A DNA stretch of 64,000 nt from an uncultured Muribaculaceae bacterium (GTDB taxonomy: Bacteria; Bacteroidota; Bacteroidia; Bacteroidales; Muribaculaceae). The notes beneath the pieces were generated by a model that was given only the letters and a program-made list of their open reading frames with translations, was not told the origin of the DNA and did no database searches. The position numbers and the translations under genes were made by a program. Where the stretch lies: positions 124,001-188,000 of the forward strand of contig CANQZG010000006.1 in NCBI GenBank assembly GCA_947628305.1. The letters run 5' to 3'. Within the stretch, counting starts at the first letter, position 1; each line of letters begins with the position of its first letter. Below, one piece after another: positions 35,065-44,315 of this stretch.

Positions 35065-37034
35065 GGAACTATTTAATAGCATTAATTCTGTTTTTGCTGC
35101 CTTCGCCTATTGCGTTCCCCGTAGTCTGGCTTATAGGAGGTAGACGCAATTATAAGTTTGGGAAAAAGGCCTCTGTCGGTTTTTCAATTATAATTTCCTC
35201 GTCAATATCATTAGGAGAGAAATCAAGGATAGGTCATTTGAATTTTATAAGAGTAGGGTCTATTGCATTAGGAGAAAATGCCCGGATAAAGTTTTTTAAT
35301 ATGATAAAAGGGCGTTTCAATGTAAGGATAGGTCCTAAGGGTTGTATAAATATGCAGAACAGAATTGTAAGTTCATTAAATAATGAATATTGTACAGCCT
35401 TGGATGTCGGCTATAACAGTATTATAGGGGTTCATCACACGATAGACATGACCGGGAATGTCATTTTGAAAGATAATTCCATATTGGCCGGTGCGTATTC
35501 TCAATTGTGGACTCACAGTTTTATCCACGACAAGACAGGAGAAGGACGTGTAATGAAAATCGGAGATATTGAAATAGGAAGAAACTGTTACATAGGTTCT
35601 CAAGTTTTGATATGTTCGGGAATACATATTTCTGACACATCCACCATTGGTGCTGGAGCTGTTGTGTCAAAAAACATTGAAAGAGCGGGATTATATGTAA
35701 ATCAGCCGTTAAGATGTGTTAATGGGGGGGGTAAATCCCTGATTGATAGCGTTATATTTGTAGGCGATTTTATGCGGAGGCATTATAAGGAACTTTTGTC
35801 GGAGGTATTAAAGAACGGAATTTTCTTTGTTCTTTCCAAAGGTGTCGCCTTTTGTGCTCCAATCCTGTTTATTAGATTTGTTTCTCTTACTGAATACGGT
35901 GTAGTTGAATATTCCTATTCAACAGGAAGTCTGTTAGCAATGTGCACATTATTGGGGTTAAACGGTGCATATCCTTATTTTATCCTTAAAAAAGGAGAAA
36001 CTGAAAAGGAGGAGGCATTTCTGTTTTATGGGATTCCTGTGGCATTTATTTCAGGATTATTTTATTTAGGTAGGTATCTTGGTGTTGTCTCACAGGCTCT
36101 TTCTTTTATTATATTGTTTACACTGATATTTTCATTACAAAGGCTGTATAGTACTATCTTAAAATCAGGGGGTAAAGGATATCTTGGGGTATTGCTTGAC
36201 GGAGGATATTACTTTGTCCTTGCATTGGCTTTAGTGTTATTTAAGGTGGGTGGTGTTGGCGATGCCATTGATACGTTAGAAAAATTGATGGCTTTATATC
36301 TCGGAGTCCTTTCATTGTTCTATATATGGAGATACTTTGTAAATAAGACTAAACCATTTAAGCATACTCTATTCAAGTTTTATCCTGAAATACTTGGGTA
36401 TAGTGTGAAAATGATTGTATCAGGGTTGATTATATTTTTTTTAGTTTCAAGCAACAGAATATATTTGAAGTTCTTATTGGGTTATGAGGAAGTCGGGATA
36501 TACAGCTTTTATTTCAGGTTGGTCGGGATTGCGGTGGTTATACATCAATTCCTGTATATAGCTTTTTTTAAAAAAATATATCTCGCAGACTCAAAGAAAG
36601 TTGACTATTATTATCTGTTTATGATGATAATGGTTTTGTCAGGATGTCTGCTGATACTATTTGTATTTCCATTTATCAAAGATATTATTGGAATACAATA
36701 TGAGTTTAATGACGTGAAATTGTATCTGTTGTTAACAGTCCAGATGGTGTTATGGGTCGGGATTTCATTATGCGAGACAATTATAGGCAGGGAGAACCTG
36801 ATTGTAAGGCAGAATTGCTATATCGGCGGGTGTGTCGCGGTTTTCCCTATAATCCTATGGATTATTTCCCCCTATATTAACCTAATGAATTTTACACTTG
36901 CCAATATCGTATTGTTATATGTCGCAATGGCATTACAGATAAAAATTTCAAATGGAATAAATATAAAGTTAAACCGCTGTCTTTGTTTCAACAGTGTGTT
37001 ATTGCTGTCAGCATTAATAATTTACTTAATATAA
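35061..37034 (+). CDS. Fusion of hexapeptide acyltransferase and polysaccharide flippase across a G8 tract
   Basis: 657 residues. After an N-terminal hydrophobic helix, residues about 35-215 are a left-handed beta-helix acyltransferase (GVHHTIDMTGNVILKDNS, IGDIEIGRNCYIGSQVLICSG, TIGAGAVVSKN). Residues about 245-655 form a multi-pass Wzx-like flippase with roughly 12 membrane segments. The two are joined at codons 222-224 by a run of eight G (35724-35731). With seven G the frame ends at a TGA five codons later; with nine G it ends at once. The flippase could then restart at the ATG at about 35772. It is either a phase-variable junction or a recent frame fusion. Confidence 0.78.
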   Translation: MRNYLIALILFLLPSPIAFPVVWLIGGRRNYKFGKKASVGFSIIISSSISLGEKSRIGHLNFIRVGSIALGENARIKFFNMIKGRFNVRIGPKGCINMQNRIVSSLNNEYCTALDVGYNSIIGVHHTIDMTGNVILKDNSILAGAYSQLWTHSFIHDKTGEGRVMKIGDIEIGRNCYIGSQVLICSGIHISDTSTIGAGAVVSKNIERAGLYVNQPLRCVNGGGKSLIDSVIFVGDFMRRHYKELLSEVLKNGIFFVLSKGVAFCAPILFIRFVSLTEYGVVEYSYSTGSLLAMCTLLGLNGAYPYFILKKGETEKEEAFLFYGIPVAFISGLFYLGRYLGVVSQALSFIILFTLIFSLQRLYSTILKSGGKGYLGVLLDGGYYFVLALALVLFKVGGVGDAIDTLEKLMALYLGVLSLFYIWRYFVNKTKPFKHTLFKFYPEILGYSVKMIVSGLIIFFLVSSNRIYLKFLLGYEEVGIYSFYFRLVGIAVVIHQFLYIAFFKKIYLADSKKVDYYYLFMMIMVLSGCLLILFVFPFIKDIIGIQYEFNDVKLYLLLTVQMVLWVGISLCETIIGRENLIVRQNCYIGGCVAVFPIILWIISPYINLMNFTLANIVLLYVAMALQIKISNGINIKLNRCLCFNSVLLLSALIIYLI

Positions 37035-38338
37035 TGAAGATATTATTTATAGAAAATCGATTGCGCACGTATTTCTGGGAAATTATAGCAAATAAATTAA
37101 AAAAAGAAGATGGACATGAGGTAGCGTTTATTGTTCAGAATCATGACTTTGAACCGCGCAATTTTGTAAACTATGTAATTCCTTATCCTCAAGAGTTTAA
37201 AGAGAATGAAATATCTGATGAAGATAAAGTCTTGATAAAATCAGACCGGGCGTTGAATTATTTTAAACTCAACACGGCTAATCATTATCCTTACTATCGT
37301 AAAAATATTTCTCTGATATTGGATGATTTTTTACCTGATTTAGTTTTTGGTGAATGCACCGCATTCCATGAACTGATTACGATTGATGAATGTAAAAAGA
37401 GAGATATTAAATTTCTACATCCCAGCACATGCCGTTTCCCGACCGGAAGATTTTCGTTTTATAAATATGATACCTTAGAGCCTTTTAGAGGCAGTGGAGA
37501 AATATTGTCACCCGATTTGGCAGGAAAAGTAATTTCAAGTATAGTCAAACGTTCCATAGTCCCTGACTATATGAAAAAGCCCGCGAGTTCTATCGTGAAA
37601 AAACTGGGACGTATTCGTGATTTGGTATTACTTTCTAAATCATATTACTCGGGAGAACATTATAATACTCCATCTCCATTTGTAAAAAAAGATATTGAAT
37701 CCTTGAAAAATAGCCTTATCGGTAAATGGGATGTATTGGCATCGGAGAAGTCTGGTTTGATTGAACAATCATCTTTCAGATTGCTATATCCGATGCACAT
37801 GCAACCTGAAGCAAATCTTGATGTGTGGGGGCGTCCTTATCGAAATCAATTAGAGACAATAAAGTCGATAATAGATAATGCCCCTGAAGATGTCGTTGTG
37901 GTTGTGAAGCCGAATCCTAAGTCTAAATATGAGATAACGGATGAATTGATAACTTATATCAAGGAAACACCCAGGGTAATTCCATTAGGGCATTCTGTCC
38001 CTATGTCAAAGGTCCTACAGGGAATAGATATGGTTGTGACTATAACCGGGACTATTGCGATAGAATGTATATTGTCCAATATCCCTGTTGTCACAATGAT
38101 AAATACGATTAACAACCAAGCTGGTAATTGTCTATATCTGTCTTCATTCCGAGGATTGCCTGATGTAATAAAATCAGTTAAAGAGAATGTGTATCCACGA
38201 CTGGGCGAATCAAAAAAGATTGAATTTATAAACATGTTAAATCAAACGAGTTATTACGGGATGCCATATTCAAAGATAAGCGATGAGAATGTCGAAAATG
38301 TTATGACTGCATTCAGAGATGTCATAGAAAATGGATAA
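37034..38338 (+). CDS. Capsule-synthesis transferase (KpsS/Capsule_synth-like)
   Basis: 434 residues from ATG 37034, which overlaps the previous stop by one base. The C-terminal half has LYPMHMQPEANLDVWG, VVVVKPNPKSK and GTIAIECILSNIPVV, which match the Capsule_synth (PF05159) pattern of KpsS/KpsC Kdo transferases. The N-terminal half is a Rossmann-like domain starting ILFIENRLRTYFW. It probably transfers a keto-sugar acid or builds the linker on the growing glycan in the cytoplasm. This agrees with the nonulosonate genes upstream. Donor and acceptor cannot be read from the sequence. Confidence 0.65.
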   Translation: MKILFIENRLRTYFWEIIANKLKKEDGHEVAFIVQNHDFEPRNFVNYVIPYPQEFKENEISDEDKVLIKSDRALNYFKLNTANHYPYYRKNISLILDDFLPDLVFGECTAFHELITIDECKKRDIKFLHPSTCRFPTGRFSFYKYDTLEPFRGSGEILSPDLAGKVISSIVKRSIVPDYMKKPASSIVKKLGRIRDLVLLSKSYYSGEHYNTPSPFVKKDIESLKNSLIGKWDVLASEKSGLIEQSSFRLLYPMHMQPEANLDVWGRPYRNQLETIKSIIDNAPEDVVVVVKPNPKSKYEITDELITYIKETPRVIPLGHSVPMSKVLQGIDMVVTITGTIAIECILSNIPVVTMINTINNQAGNCLYLSSFRGLPDVIKSVKENVYPRLGESKKIEFINMLNQTSYYGMPYSKISDENVENVMTAFRDVIENG

Positions 38339-38350
38339 ATCTAAATCGGC

Positions 38351-39655
38351 ATGGCAAAATTATATCTTAACACACAGTTTATCTATAACATCAGACCCGA
38401 AAAAATTACTTTGATAGGTGTACTATGTTTTGTAATTGTTTTATTGGTCAGCCCAATCAATTTTAAAATTAATGGATTAGGAATCGGGATTTTATATATT
38501 ATATCGTGTATACTTGCGTTTATTGTCGGTACTTATTGTATTAAAACATATAAACGTAATGGGCGGCCAGTCACTTTGTCGATAGCAAACAAATCATTGA
38601 GGAGATTTTATAGGTGTGTATTTTTATTAGGTCTGTTTGGTGTTTGTTTCCGATTTTCTGATTTGTTAGTCGTCAGGCATCTGTCTTTGGCATACAGTTC
38701 GGTTGATAATCTTGACTATGCTAAAGAGGGTGGAGGGAATATTTTTTCAATATTATCAGGGATAATGATTTATTTTTCCTATGTCCCTGTTACAATTGAT
38801 ATATTGTTCCCTGATTTTAACAGTAGGCCAAGGAAGATAGTGTCATTGATAATATTCTTGCTTTCAAGTATCTCGGCGTTTCTCTTGGCGAGTAGATTTT
38901 CTATCGTGATTCCTCTGTTATATTACGTTTCTCTTTTGATTTATGCAAAAAAAATCAGGATACGTAAAAGTATTAAAACGGTTTTGACTATCAGTGTAAT
39001 GGTGTTTGTTTTGTTTTCGATAGTCGGCGTTTTATTTTTTAAACGTGTTGATGATATGGGGATGGCCTATAAATATTATATTTCGACAAGAGGGGATGGA
39101 TATACTAAAACAGTGCCTCCTACTGAATCCTATCAGAAATTCCTTAATCATGCACAAGGCTCATGGTATTACATGTATTGTTTTACATATCTTCACATAA
39201 GTCAATATGCAACGCATGCGGTATTTGAATTTGAAGATGTGAAAAAGCATATAGATAAAAAAGGTGATTTTTATTATGGGGCAGCAACGTTTTCACCTAT
39301 AACGAAATTTGTATGCAAATTATTTAACATAGATTTTGATATAACAAAAGAGATAAGAACCCATAATGCAAGGAATGGAATCTGGAGTACATTCTTTTTT
39401 TTATGGTATTTAGATTTCGGGTGGTTAGGCCCTTTTGTCCTATTTCTTATGGGACTTGGAGTTAAATATGTATGGAGTAGGGTATATTATAAATACAATA
39501 TATTCTTTCTGCCATTATTGATTTTCGCTGGGATTATAATATTGTTTTTTCTGCAATTGAATTTTATATCCGGAAATGGTTGCTATGCAATTGTAGATTT
39601 TTGTATGCTTCCGGGTTTAGCTAAAAAATATAATTGTCATCGTGTGTGTACATGA
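38351..39655 (+). CDS. wzy: Wzy-like polysaccharide polymerase
   Basis: 434 residues with about 10-12 hydrophobic segments and one large extracytoplasmic loop (about 225-330) rich in Tyr and charged residues. It carries the late HNARNGIWSTFF region typical of O-antigen polymerases. These proteins are poorly conserved, so the call rests on topology, size and its position between the flippase/transferase genes and a GT4 glycosyltransferase. It would polymerise lipid-linked repeat units at the periplasmic face. Confidence 0.7.
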   Translation: MAKLYLNTQFIYNIRPEKITLIGVLCFVIVLLVSPINFKINGLGIGILYIISCILAFIVGTYCIKTYKRNGRPVTLSIANKSLRRFYRCVFLLGLFGVCFRFSDLLVVRHLSLAYSSVDNLDYAKEGGGNIFSILSGIMIYFSYVPVTIDILFPDFNSRPRKIVSLIIFLLSSISAFLLASRFSIVIPLLYYVSLLIYAKKIRIRKSIKTVLTISVMVFVLFSIVGVLFFKRVDDMGMAYKYYISTRGDGYTKTVPPTESYQKFLNHAQGSWYYMYCFTYLHISQYATHAVFEFEDVKKHIDKKGDFYYGAATFSPITKFVCKLFNIDFDITKEIRTHNARNGIWSTFFFLWYLDFGWLGPFVLFLMGLGVKYVWSRVYYKYNIFFLPLLIFAGIIILFFLQLNFISGNGCYAIVDFCMLPGLAKKYNCHRVCT

Positions 39656-39673
39656 TTTGACTTTTAAGCTGAT

Positions 39674-40786
39674 ATGAATATATTACATCTTGGAAAATTC
39701 TATTCTCCGGTGGAGGGTGGAATTGAGTCTATATGCAAGTATGTTGCAGAGAGTATGCCATCGTTTAATCATGAGGTATTATGTTTTAATATCAGGAATA
39801 AAAACGAAAGCGATTGTATAAATGGTATAGATGTTCATCGGGCGGCATCATTAGGGATTTTCAAGAGCCAACCAATTTCATTTTCCTATTTGGGTTGGTT
39901 AAAAAGGTTGATACGTTCGCACAAACCTGATGTAATACATTTTCATTATCCTAATCCATTGGGTGGATTATATCTGTTATTTTGTATACCGAGACACACG
40001 AAGTTGATTATACATTGGCATTCCGATATCGTGGAGCAAAGGATTCTGCATCGACTGGTTAAACCGATAGAAAATTATTTATTAAAAAGAGCGGATGCAG
40101 TGATAACAACAAGTCCGCTATATGCTTCGGCATCTAACGCATTGAAACGATATTTAAATAAAATTTCTGTAATACCATGCGCTATTGACGGAGATAAATT
40201 CAGATTGGATGATGAAACTATTATTAGGGTTAATGAAATAAAAAAGAAATATAGAGATAAAATCGTATTTTTTGTCGGGAGACATGTTGGGTACAAAGGG
40301 TTGTCATATTTGTTGAGTTCAATAAAGTATATATCAGAGAAATGCCATGTCATAATAGCCGGACAAGGACCTCTGACATCAAAATTAAAGCAGGATTTTA
40401 AATATGCCAACTTGGTTTGGCTTGGGAAAATCAATGAATCGGAATTGAAGTCTTACTTGTATGCCGCAGATATATTGGCATTCCCAAGTATCACTAAAAA
40501 TGAAGCATTTGGAGTGGTTCTTGCAGAGGGGATGTTTTGTGGTACGCCTGCTGTCACATTTAATATACATGGAAGTGGTGTAAATTGGGTTTCTGTTGGA
40601 GGAGAGACGGGGATAGAGGTTAAAGGTTTTAATTCTGAAAAATATGGGAAGGCTATAGATGCTTTATTGAAAGATGACAAATTGAGATTGAGATTGGGTG
40701 AAAATGCAAGACAAAGAGTTGAAAAAATGTTTGTTATGAATGTTGTTGGACCGCAGTATCAGAATCTGTATAATTCGCTATTTTGA
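39674..40786 (+). CDS. GT4-family glycosyltransferase
   Basis: 370 residues, GT-B fold. The N-terminal donor/acceptor region has FYSPVEGGIESICKY with the Gly-rich loop and HFHYPNPLGG. The C-terminal nucleotide-sugar domain has VGRHVGYKGLSYLL, IAGQGPL, LGKINESELKSYL and FPSITKNEAFGVVLAEGM, with the EX7E motif. It is the last gene of the capsule operon, before the strong terminator. The sugar donor is unknown. Confidence 0.88.
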   Translation: MNILHLGKFYSPVEGGIESICKYVAESMPSFNHEVLCFNIRNKNESDCINGIDVHRAASLGIFKSQPISFSYLGWLKRLIRSHKPDVIHFHYPNPLGGLYLLFCIPRHTKLIIHWHSDIVEQRILHRLVKPIENYLLKRADAVITTSPLYASASNALKRYLNKISVIPCAIDGDKFRLDDETIIRVNEIKKKYRDKIVFFVGRHVGYKGLSYLLSSIKYISEKCHVIIAGQGPLTSKLKQDFKYANLVWLGKINESELKSYLYAADILAFPSITKNEAFGVVLAEGMFCGTPAVTFNIHGSGVNWVSVGGETGIEVKGFNSEKYGKAIDALLKDDKLRLRLGENARQRVEKMFVMNVVGPQYQNLYNSLF

Positions 40787-40813
40787 GATAGATTAGTTAT
40801 CAGAATAAATTAT

Positions 40814-40862
40814 AAACATATAGTCTCCTGAAAACTATTTATTTTCAGGAGACTATATGTTT
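40814..40862. terminator. Bidirectional terminator ending the capsule locus
   Basis: A perfect 21-bp stem (40814-40834 with 40842-40862; arm contains ATATAGTCTCCTGAAAA) with a 7-nt loop and flanking A/T tracts. It lies between the GT4 gene and a convergent gene. Confidence 0.9.
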
Positions 40863-40873
40863 TTTGGTATGGT

Positions 40874-41980
40874 TTATCGGACGGCGACCTTGGTGACGGT
40901 CGTGCCTTGACGGCGGATGTAGATGCCCGGGGAAAGGGTGGGGTGGGGAACGGGGCGGCCTGTCAGGTCATAGAATTGTGCAGGGAATTCGTCTTTGTCG
41001 GTTGGGAGGAGAATTGTGGTCGCGGTTGAGAATGTGATTGTGTGTACGGGGGAGTTGACGATGCCTTTGCGGGAGAAGTATTTCACGCTTGTGCCGGCAG
41101 AGGCCGGTAGCGTCTGGCCTTGATAGCGGGTGTAGTTCATTCCGTCCCGTTCAAATGTCTCGGGTGAGGCGTCGGCTGTCATGACAGCCTCATTGCCACT
41201 GGCAATGAGGTAATAAACCGTAGTATCATCGCTTCCGGCAGCCAGGGTCAATTCTGTCCCCGGAGCGACAACGGTCTCTCTGTCGCCTTCATCGTTGACA
41301 GCGACGCCGTCAACGGTTAATGTCGGAGGCTCTGGCACGCTCGCCGGGTCGGGGATGAATCCCACCTCCAGTGAATGAATACGCAATGACCCGTTATTTG
41401 AGTGGCTATTTATGAATTTGTATCCTATCTCCTGTGCTGTCTTGTTGATGTCAAGGGAATAATCCTTTAATCCTGATTCAAATGGAAGATATTCTCCTGA
41501 CATATTATTGTCAACGAGTGCGCAGACACTATAATTCGCAACGTAATTTGTGGTTGTCATTGCGGAAATCTTTAGGTATACGACATTGTGAGAACGAAAG
41601 TCGGTGGATGTGATTGTCGTCTCTTTTGCTGGGGTCGCACCAATATTAAGAAAATCTCCTGAATCGTTATGCAACAATTGTAGTTGGACTTTTTCGTTTG
41701 TCGCTTCAGTTTCAGTCCTAAGGGGGACTAATGAAAAAGACCAATTAATTCCATTGAAATCAATATCAAATTTTGGAACTTCTCCGTTTGAACGTCGATA
41801 CAGATATATGTTGCTGCCGTCTTTTTGATACTCGGTCTTGAATAACTCAGGTGATTCAAAATATTGTTCGAAATAGGGTAGAATCGGGCCGCTTTTCCAT
41901 GTCTGTATTTCTTCGGTCTCTGCGCTGTGGGAGGTTAGGGTGGTTAATGCAATGATTGGCAGGAGAATTGTCTTTTTCAT
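40874..41980 (-). CDS. Secreted protein with C-terminal sorting-like domain
   Basis: 368 residues. A signal peptide (about 1-19) leads to a beta-rich region of unknown family (about 25-210), then a Pro-rich linker and a FN3/chitobiase-like segment (about 215-325). The end (FYDLTGRPV, GIYIRRQG) resembles the type A C-terminal sorting domains of type IX secretion, common in Bacteroidales. It should be exported and perhaps surface-attached. No enzymatic motif is visible. It is monocistronic and convergent with the capsule locus. Confidence 0.6.
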   Translation of the reverse strand: MKKTILLPIIALTTLTSHSAETEEIQTWKSGPILPYFEQYFESPELFKTEYQKDGSNIYLYRRSNGEVPKFDIDFNGINWSFSLVPLRTETEATNEKVQLQLLHNDSGDFLNIGATPAKETTITSTDFRSHNVVYLKISAMTTTNYVANYSVCALVDNNMSGEYLPFESGLKDYSLDINKTAQEIGYKFINSHSNNGSLRIHSLEVGFIPDPASVPEPPTLTVDGVAVNDEGDRETVVAPGTELTLAAGSDDTTVYYLIASGNEAVMTADASPETFERDGMNYTRYQGQTLPASAGTSVKYFSRKGIVNSPVHTITFSTATTILLPTDKDEFPAQFYDLTGRPVPHPTLSPGIYIRRQGTTVTKVAVR

Positions 41981-42074
41981 TGGAAGATGAAAATTTAAGG
42001 TTGGTTAATATTTGAAAAACTATAAAAATATGATTGGTGGTGTATTAAGCATTGCCGTGTAGATTTCGGCGTGA

Positions 42075-42422
42075 CTACAGAAACGCGGCAACTTGCCTGA
42101 TTCGGGCAAGGCGTTCCATAAATGAAGGGTCTGATTTGGCAATTTGCTTGTTGTAGTCGGCCTGTAGTCGTAACCATAGGTCGGCTTCAATCCCCAAGGC
42201 CGCCTCAAACAATAGTGCATACTCTGTGTTTATGGCGCGTTTGCCGTTAAGGACTTCATTGAGAATTGATGCAGGAAGACCAATTTCTTTGGCAAGAGCC
42301 TTTTGGGATATTCCGCGATATTCGATTTCGTCTTTAACCATTTCTCCGGGATGTATCGGCACATTCGGATTGAGGTTGTTGGCTATCATGTCGGGCGCGA
42401 TGCCTTCAAGTTTAATTTTCAT
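42075..42422 (-). CDS. higA: HigA-type antitoxin
   Basis: 115 residues. NVPIHPGEMVKDEIEYRG followed by an XRE HTH (SQKALAKEIGLPASILNEVLNGKR) is the standard HigA/VapI layout. It neutralises the toxin encoded 6 bp upstream and represses the pair. It is the second gene, as usual for higBA. Confidence 0.9.
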   Translation of the reverse strand: MKIKLEGIAPDMIANNLNPNVPIHPGEMVKDEIEYRGISQKALAKEIGLPASILNEVLNGKRAINTEYALLFEAALGIEADLWLRLQADYNKQIAKSDPSFMERLARIRQVAAFL

Positions 42423-42428
42423 ATATGG

Positions 42429-42746
42429 TTATTTGTAATGGTTTGACAATTCGATTACATTGCATACGGTGAGCATCGGTTCGTTGTCGTTCAGTTTGAC
42501 TGAAAATTCAATTCTGTATTGGTCGTTGACACGGACTGATGAGAGACCGGCCTTGTCTCCACCAAGCACCTCGTAATTGAGCGAGCGAACCAACCAAAGA
42601 GCCTCTATGGACGATGCACATTTGAGAAAGTTTATCGCTTTTTGGTATCGCCTGACAATATCCGGCTGGTATCGGTGCTTTTTGTCGTAACACCGTCCAT
42701 TCTCATACAGGCTGCGGAGATATTCTTTTTCAAATGTGACTATCAT
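42429..42746 (-). CDS. higB: HigB/RelE-type toxin
   Basis: 105 residues, RelE/ParE fold. Features are YQPDIVRRYQKAI, the SIEALWLVRSLNYEVL segment and VNDQYRIEFSVKL, with the basic and aromatic residues used for ribosome-dependent mRNA cleavage in HigB. It is the first gene of a toxin-antitoxin pair with higA 6 bp downstream. Such pairs often stay near mobile DNA; this one lies between the capsule locus and element 2. Confidence 0.88.
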   Translation of the reverse strand: MIVTFEKEYLRSLYENGRCYDKKHRYQPDIVRRYQKAINFLKCASSIEALWLVRSLNYEVLGGDKAGLSSVRVNDQYRIEFSVKLNDNEPMLTVCNVIELSNHYK

Positions 42747-42808
42747 ACATGCTTATGTGAAACGTGGCAAAGATAGATATTGTTTTTTAAATTCGCAAAT
42801 TTGATAAT

Positions 42809-44119
42809 TTATTTGTTGGGGTCTTGCTTTTTATGTGTTTGGTATTTTTTGAATCTGTCCCAGTTGCGGTTGAAGTTGCGGTGTGACTTGACGTATGTGA
42901 CCCCGGTCAGTTGCTTTAGGAGGAATAATGCCCGCTGTCCGAAGTTCTGTTTATGGACTCCGCGTCCCACTAATCTATGGTCGGGTGTGAAATCCAGCCT
43001 GACACTATTGTGATTGATGGAATTGACGCGTGCGATAAGTCCAAGTATCGGCGATTGTAATGCGGGGGCTTCCATAGGTTCGATTATTTCAATATCCTCT
43101 GTGCTGAAATTGAGATTGTCCCATTTCCGTGCCTCTTTCACGGTGATATATTCTTTGTCGAGGATATATACCTCGGCGTATGTTGTGGTGAAGAACGGCT
43201 CGTTGACACGGTTGAACATGAACATGTCGTGTCCACGGCCTCGGGATTCGATGTTAAACGAATACCCTGTCAAATCCAATGGTGAAAATGAACCATACGT
43301 CACGTTGTCGTAGTTGAACCGCATCTTGAAATTCTCAAAATCGAGTCCGTCACGGAAGAACCCCGACAGGTTCGGCACCCATTGACGGCTTGTCGTGTCG
43401 GCCAGGACATCGATGTCTACTGCCACTCTGCCGTTGTTCTTTATCCATATTTCAGTCGGACTATATTTACCTCTTATCGTATCAGTGCCGGATTCCACGT
43501 CCCTCAATAGGTCAGGAAGGCGGGGGGTGGACACTATCCCTATCCAGTCTGACCATGAGAAATGATGGCTGCATCTGTCGCTGACACTGTCCAGGCCTTG
43601 CGCGTTGGTGAAATGGTAATAGGACCCGGCCTTTAGCATCCTTGGTGTTGACCATCCGTTAAACCTGACCTTTTTATCAGACGGCAACATGTAATCCACC
43701 ATCTTCTCCCTGAAAAGAAAAACGGTGTCGGTGTAGGTCGAAAGCGTTGAATACTCGCGCACGTAGGCCAATACATGAAGAACCTTGTGTTGACGGGATT
43801 CTACAATGACCTCAGGTAGCTCTGCGGGATTTTCCTGAAGAAAAATCGTATCGTTGCTATCTGACAGGACGACTTTCTCCTTATATCCTAAAAAACGGAC
43901 TGTGACCGGATAATCGCTTGTGGATAAATAAGGTGTCCTTCCTTTTGAATTGCAGACACCGACGGCTCTGCCATGACGGTCAAATATCGATGCGCTCGGC
44001 AATGGCTGATGAGTGGCCGAATCCGCCACAATCATTCTTTGCTCCTGGGCTGCCATGTTAAACAAGGAGAGGAGGAGCGATAATAAAGCAATGACCGACC
44101 GAGGAAAGTGTGAAGTCAT
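42809..44119 (-). CDS. Carboxypeptidase-regulatory-like domain envelope protein
   Basis: 436 residues from ATG 44119; the open frame extends 18 codons upstream, but the signal peptide begins at MTSHFPRSVIALLSLL. After the signal (about 1-24) comes a beta-sandwich of the CarboxypepD_reg/DUF4480 type (MIVADSATHQPLPSASI ... RFLGYKE). The rest matches uncharacterised Bacteroidales proteins of similar layout and has no enzyme motif. It is periplasmic or outer-membrane associated. It lies just beyond the original tRNA-Ser terminator. Confidence 0.7.
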   Translation of the reverse strand: MTSHFPRSVIALLSLLLSLFNMAAQEQRMIVADSATHQPLPSASIFDRHGRAVGVCNSKGRTPYLSTSDYPVTVRFLGYKEKVVLSDSNDTIFLQENPAELPEVIVESRQHKVLHVLAYVREYSTLSTYTDTVFLFREKMVDYMLPSDKKVRFNGWSTPRMLKAGSYYHFTNAQGLDSVSDRCSHHFSWSDWIGIVSTPRLPDLLRDVESGTDTIRGKYSPTEIWIKNNGRVAVDIDVLADTTSRQWVPNLSGFFRDGLDFENFKMRFNYDNVTYGSFSPLDLTGYSFNIESRGRGHDMFMFNRVNEPFFTTTYAEVYILDKEYITVKEARKWDNLNFSTEDIEIIEPMEAPALQSPILGLIARVNSINHNSVRLDFTPDHRLVGRGVHKQNFGQRALFLLKQLTGVTYVKSHRNFNRNWDRFKKYQTHKKQDPNK

Positions 44120-44159
44120 CTTGACTTCTGTGTCATAATATTGACATGTATGTTTTTGC

Positions 44160-44194
44160 AAAAAGAGCCACAAATTTACAATTTGTGGTTCTTT
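44160..44194 (-). terminator. Original tRNA-Ser terminator, now displaced by element 2
   Basis: AAAGAGCCACAAAT (44162-44175) pairs with ATTTGTGGTTCTTT (44181-44194) with one G-U pair; on the minus strand a T run follows. It directly abuts attL of element 2, which is exactly where the terminator of the minus-strand tRNA-Ser would sit before insertion. Confidence 0.7.
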
Positions 44195-44195
44195 G

Positions 44196-44208
44196 GCGGA
44201 AAGACAGG
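44196..44208. repeat. attL of element 2
   Basis: GCGGAAAGACAGG, identical to the tRNA-Ser 3' end at 55044-55056. Confidence 0.85.
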
Positions 44209-44315
44209 AAATCTCACCCTAATATCAGTTTGTATTAACGAATATCTAAAATACACTGATTTATAGTGTTATAAAAATGGATGAATGAATAGATTTTAAT
44301 AAATACTATTTGGAT

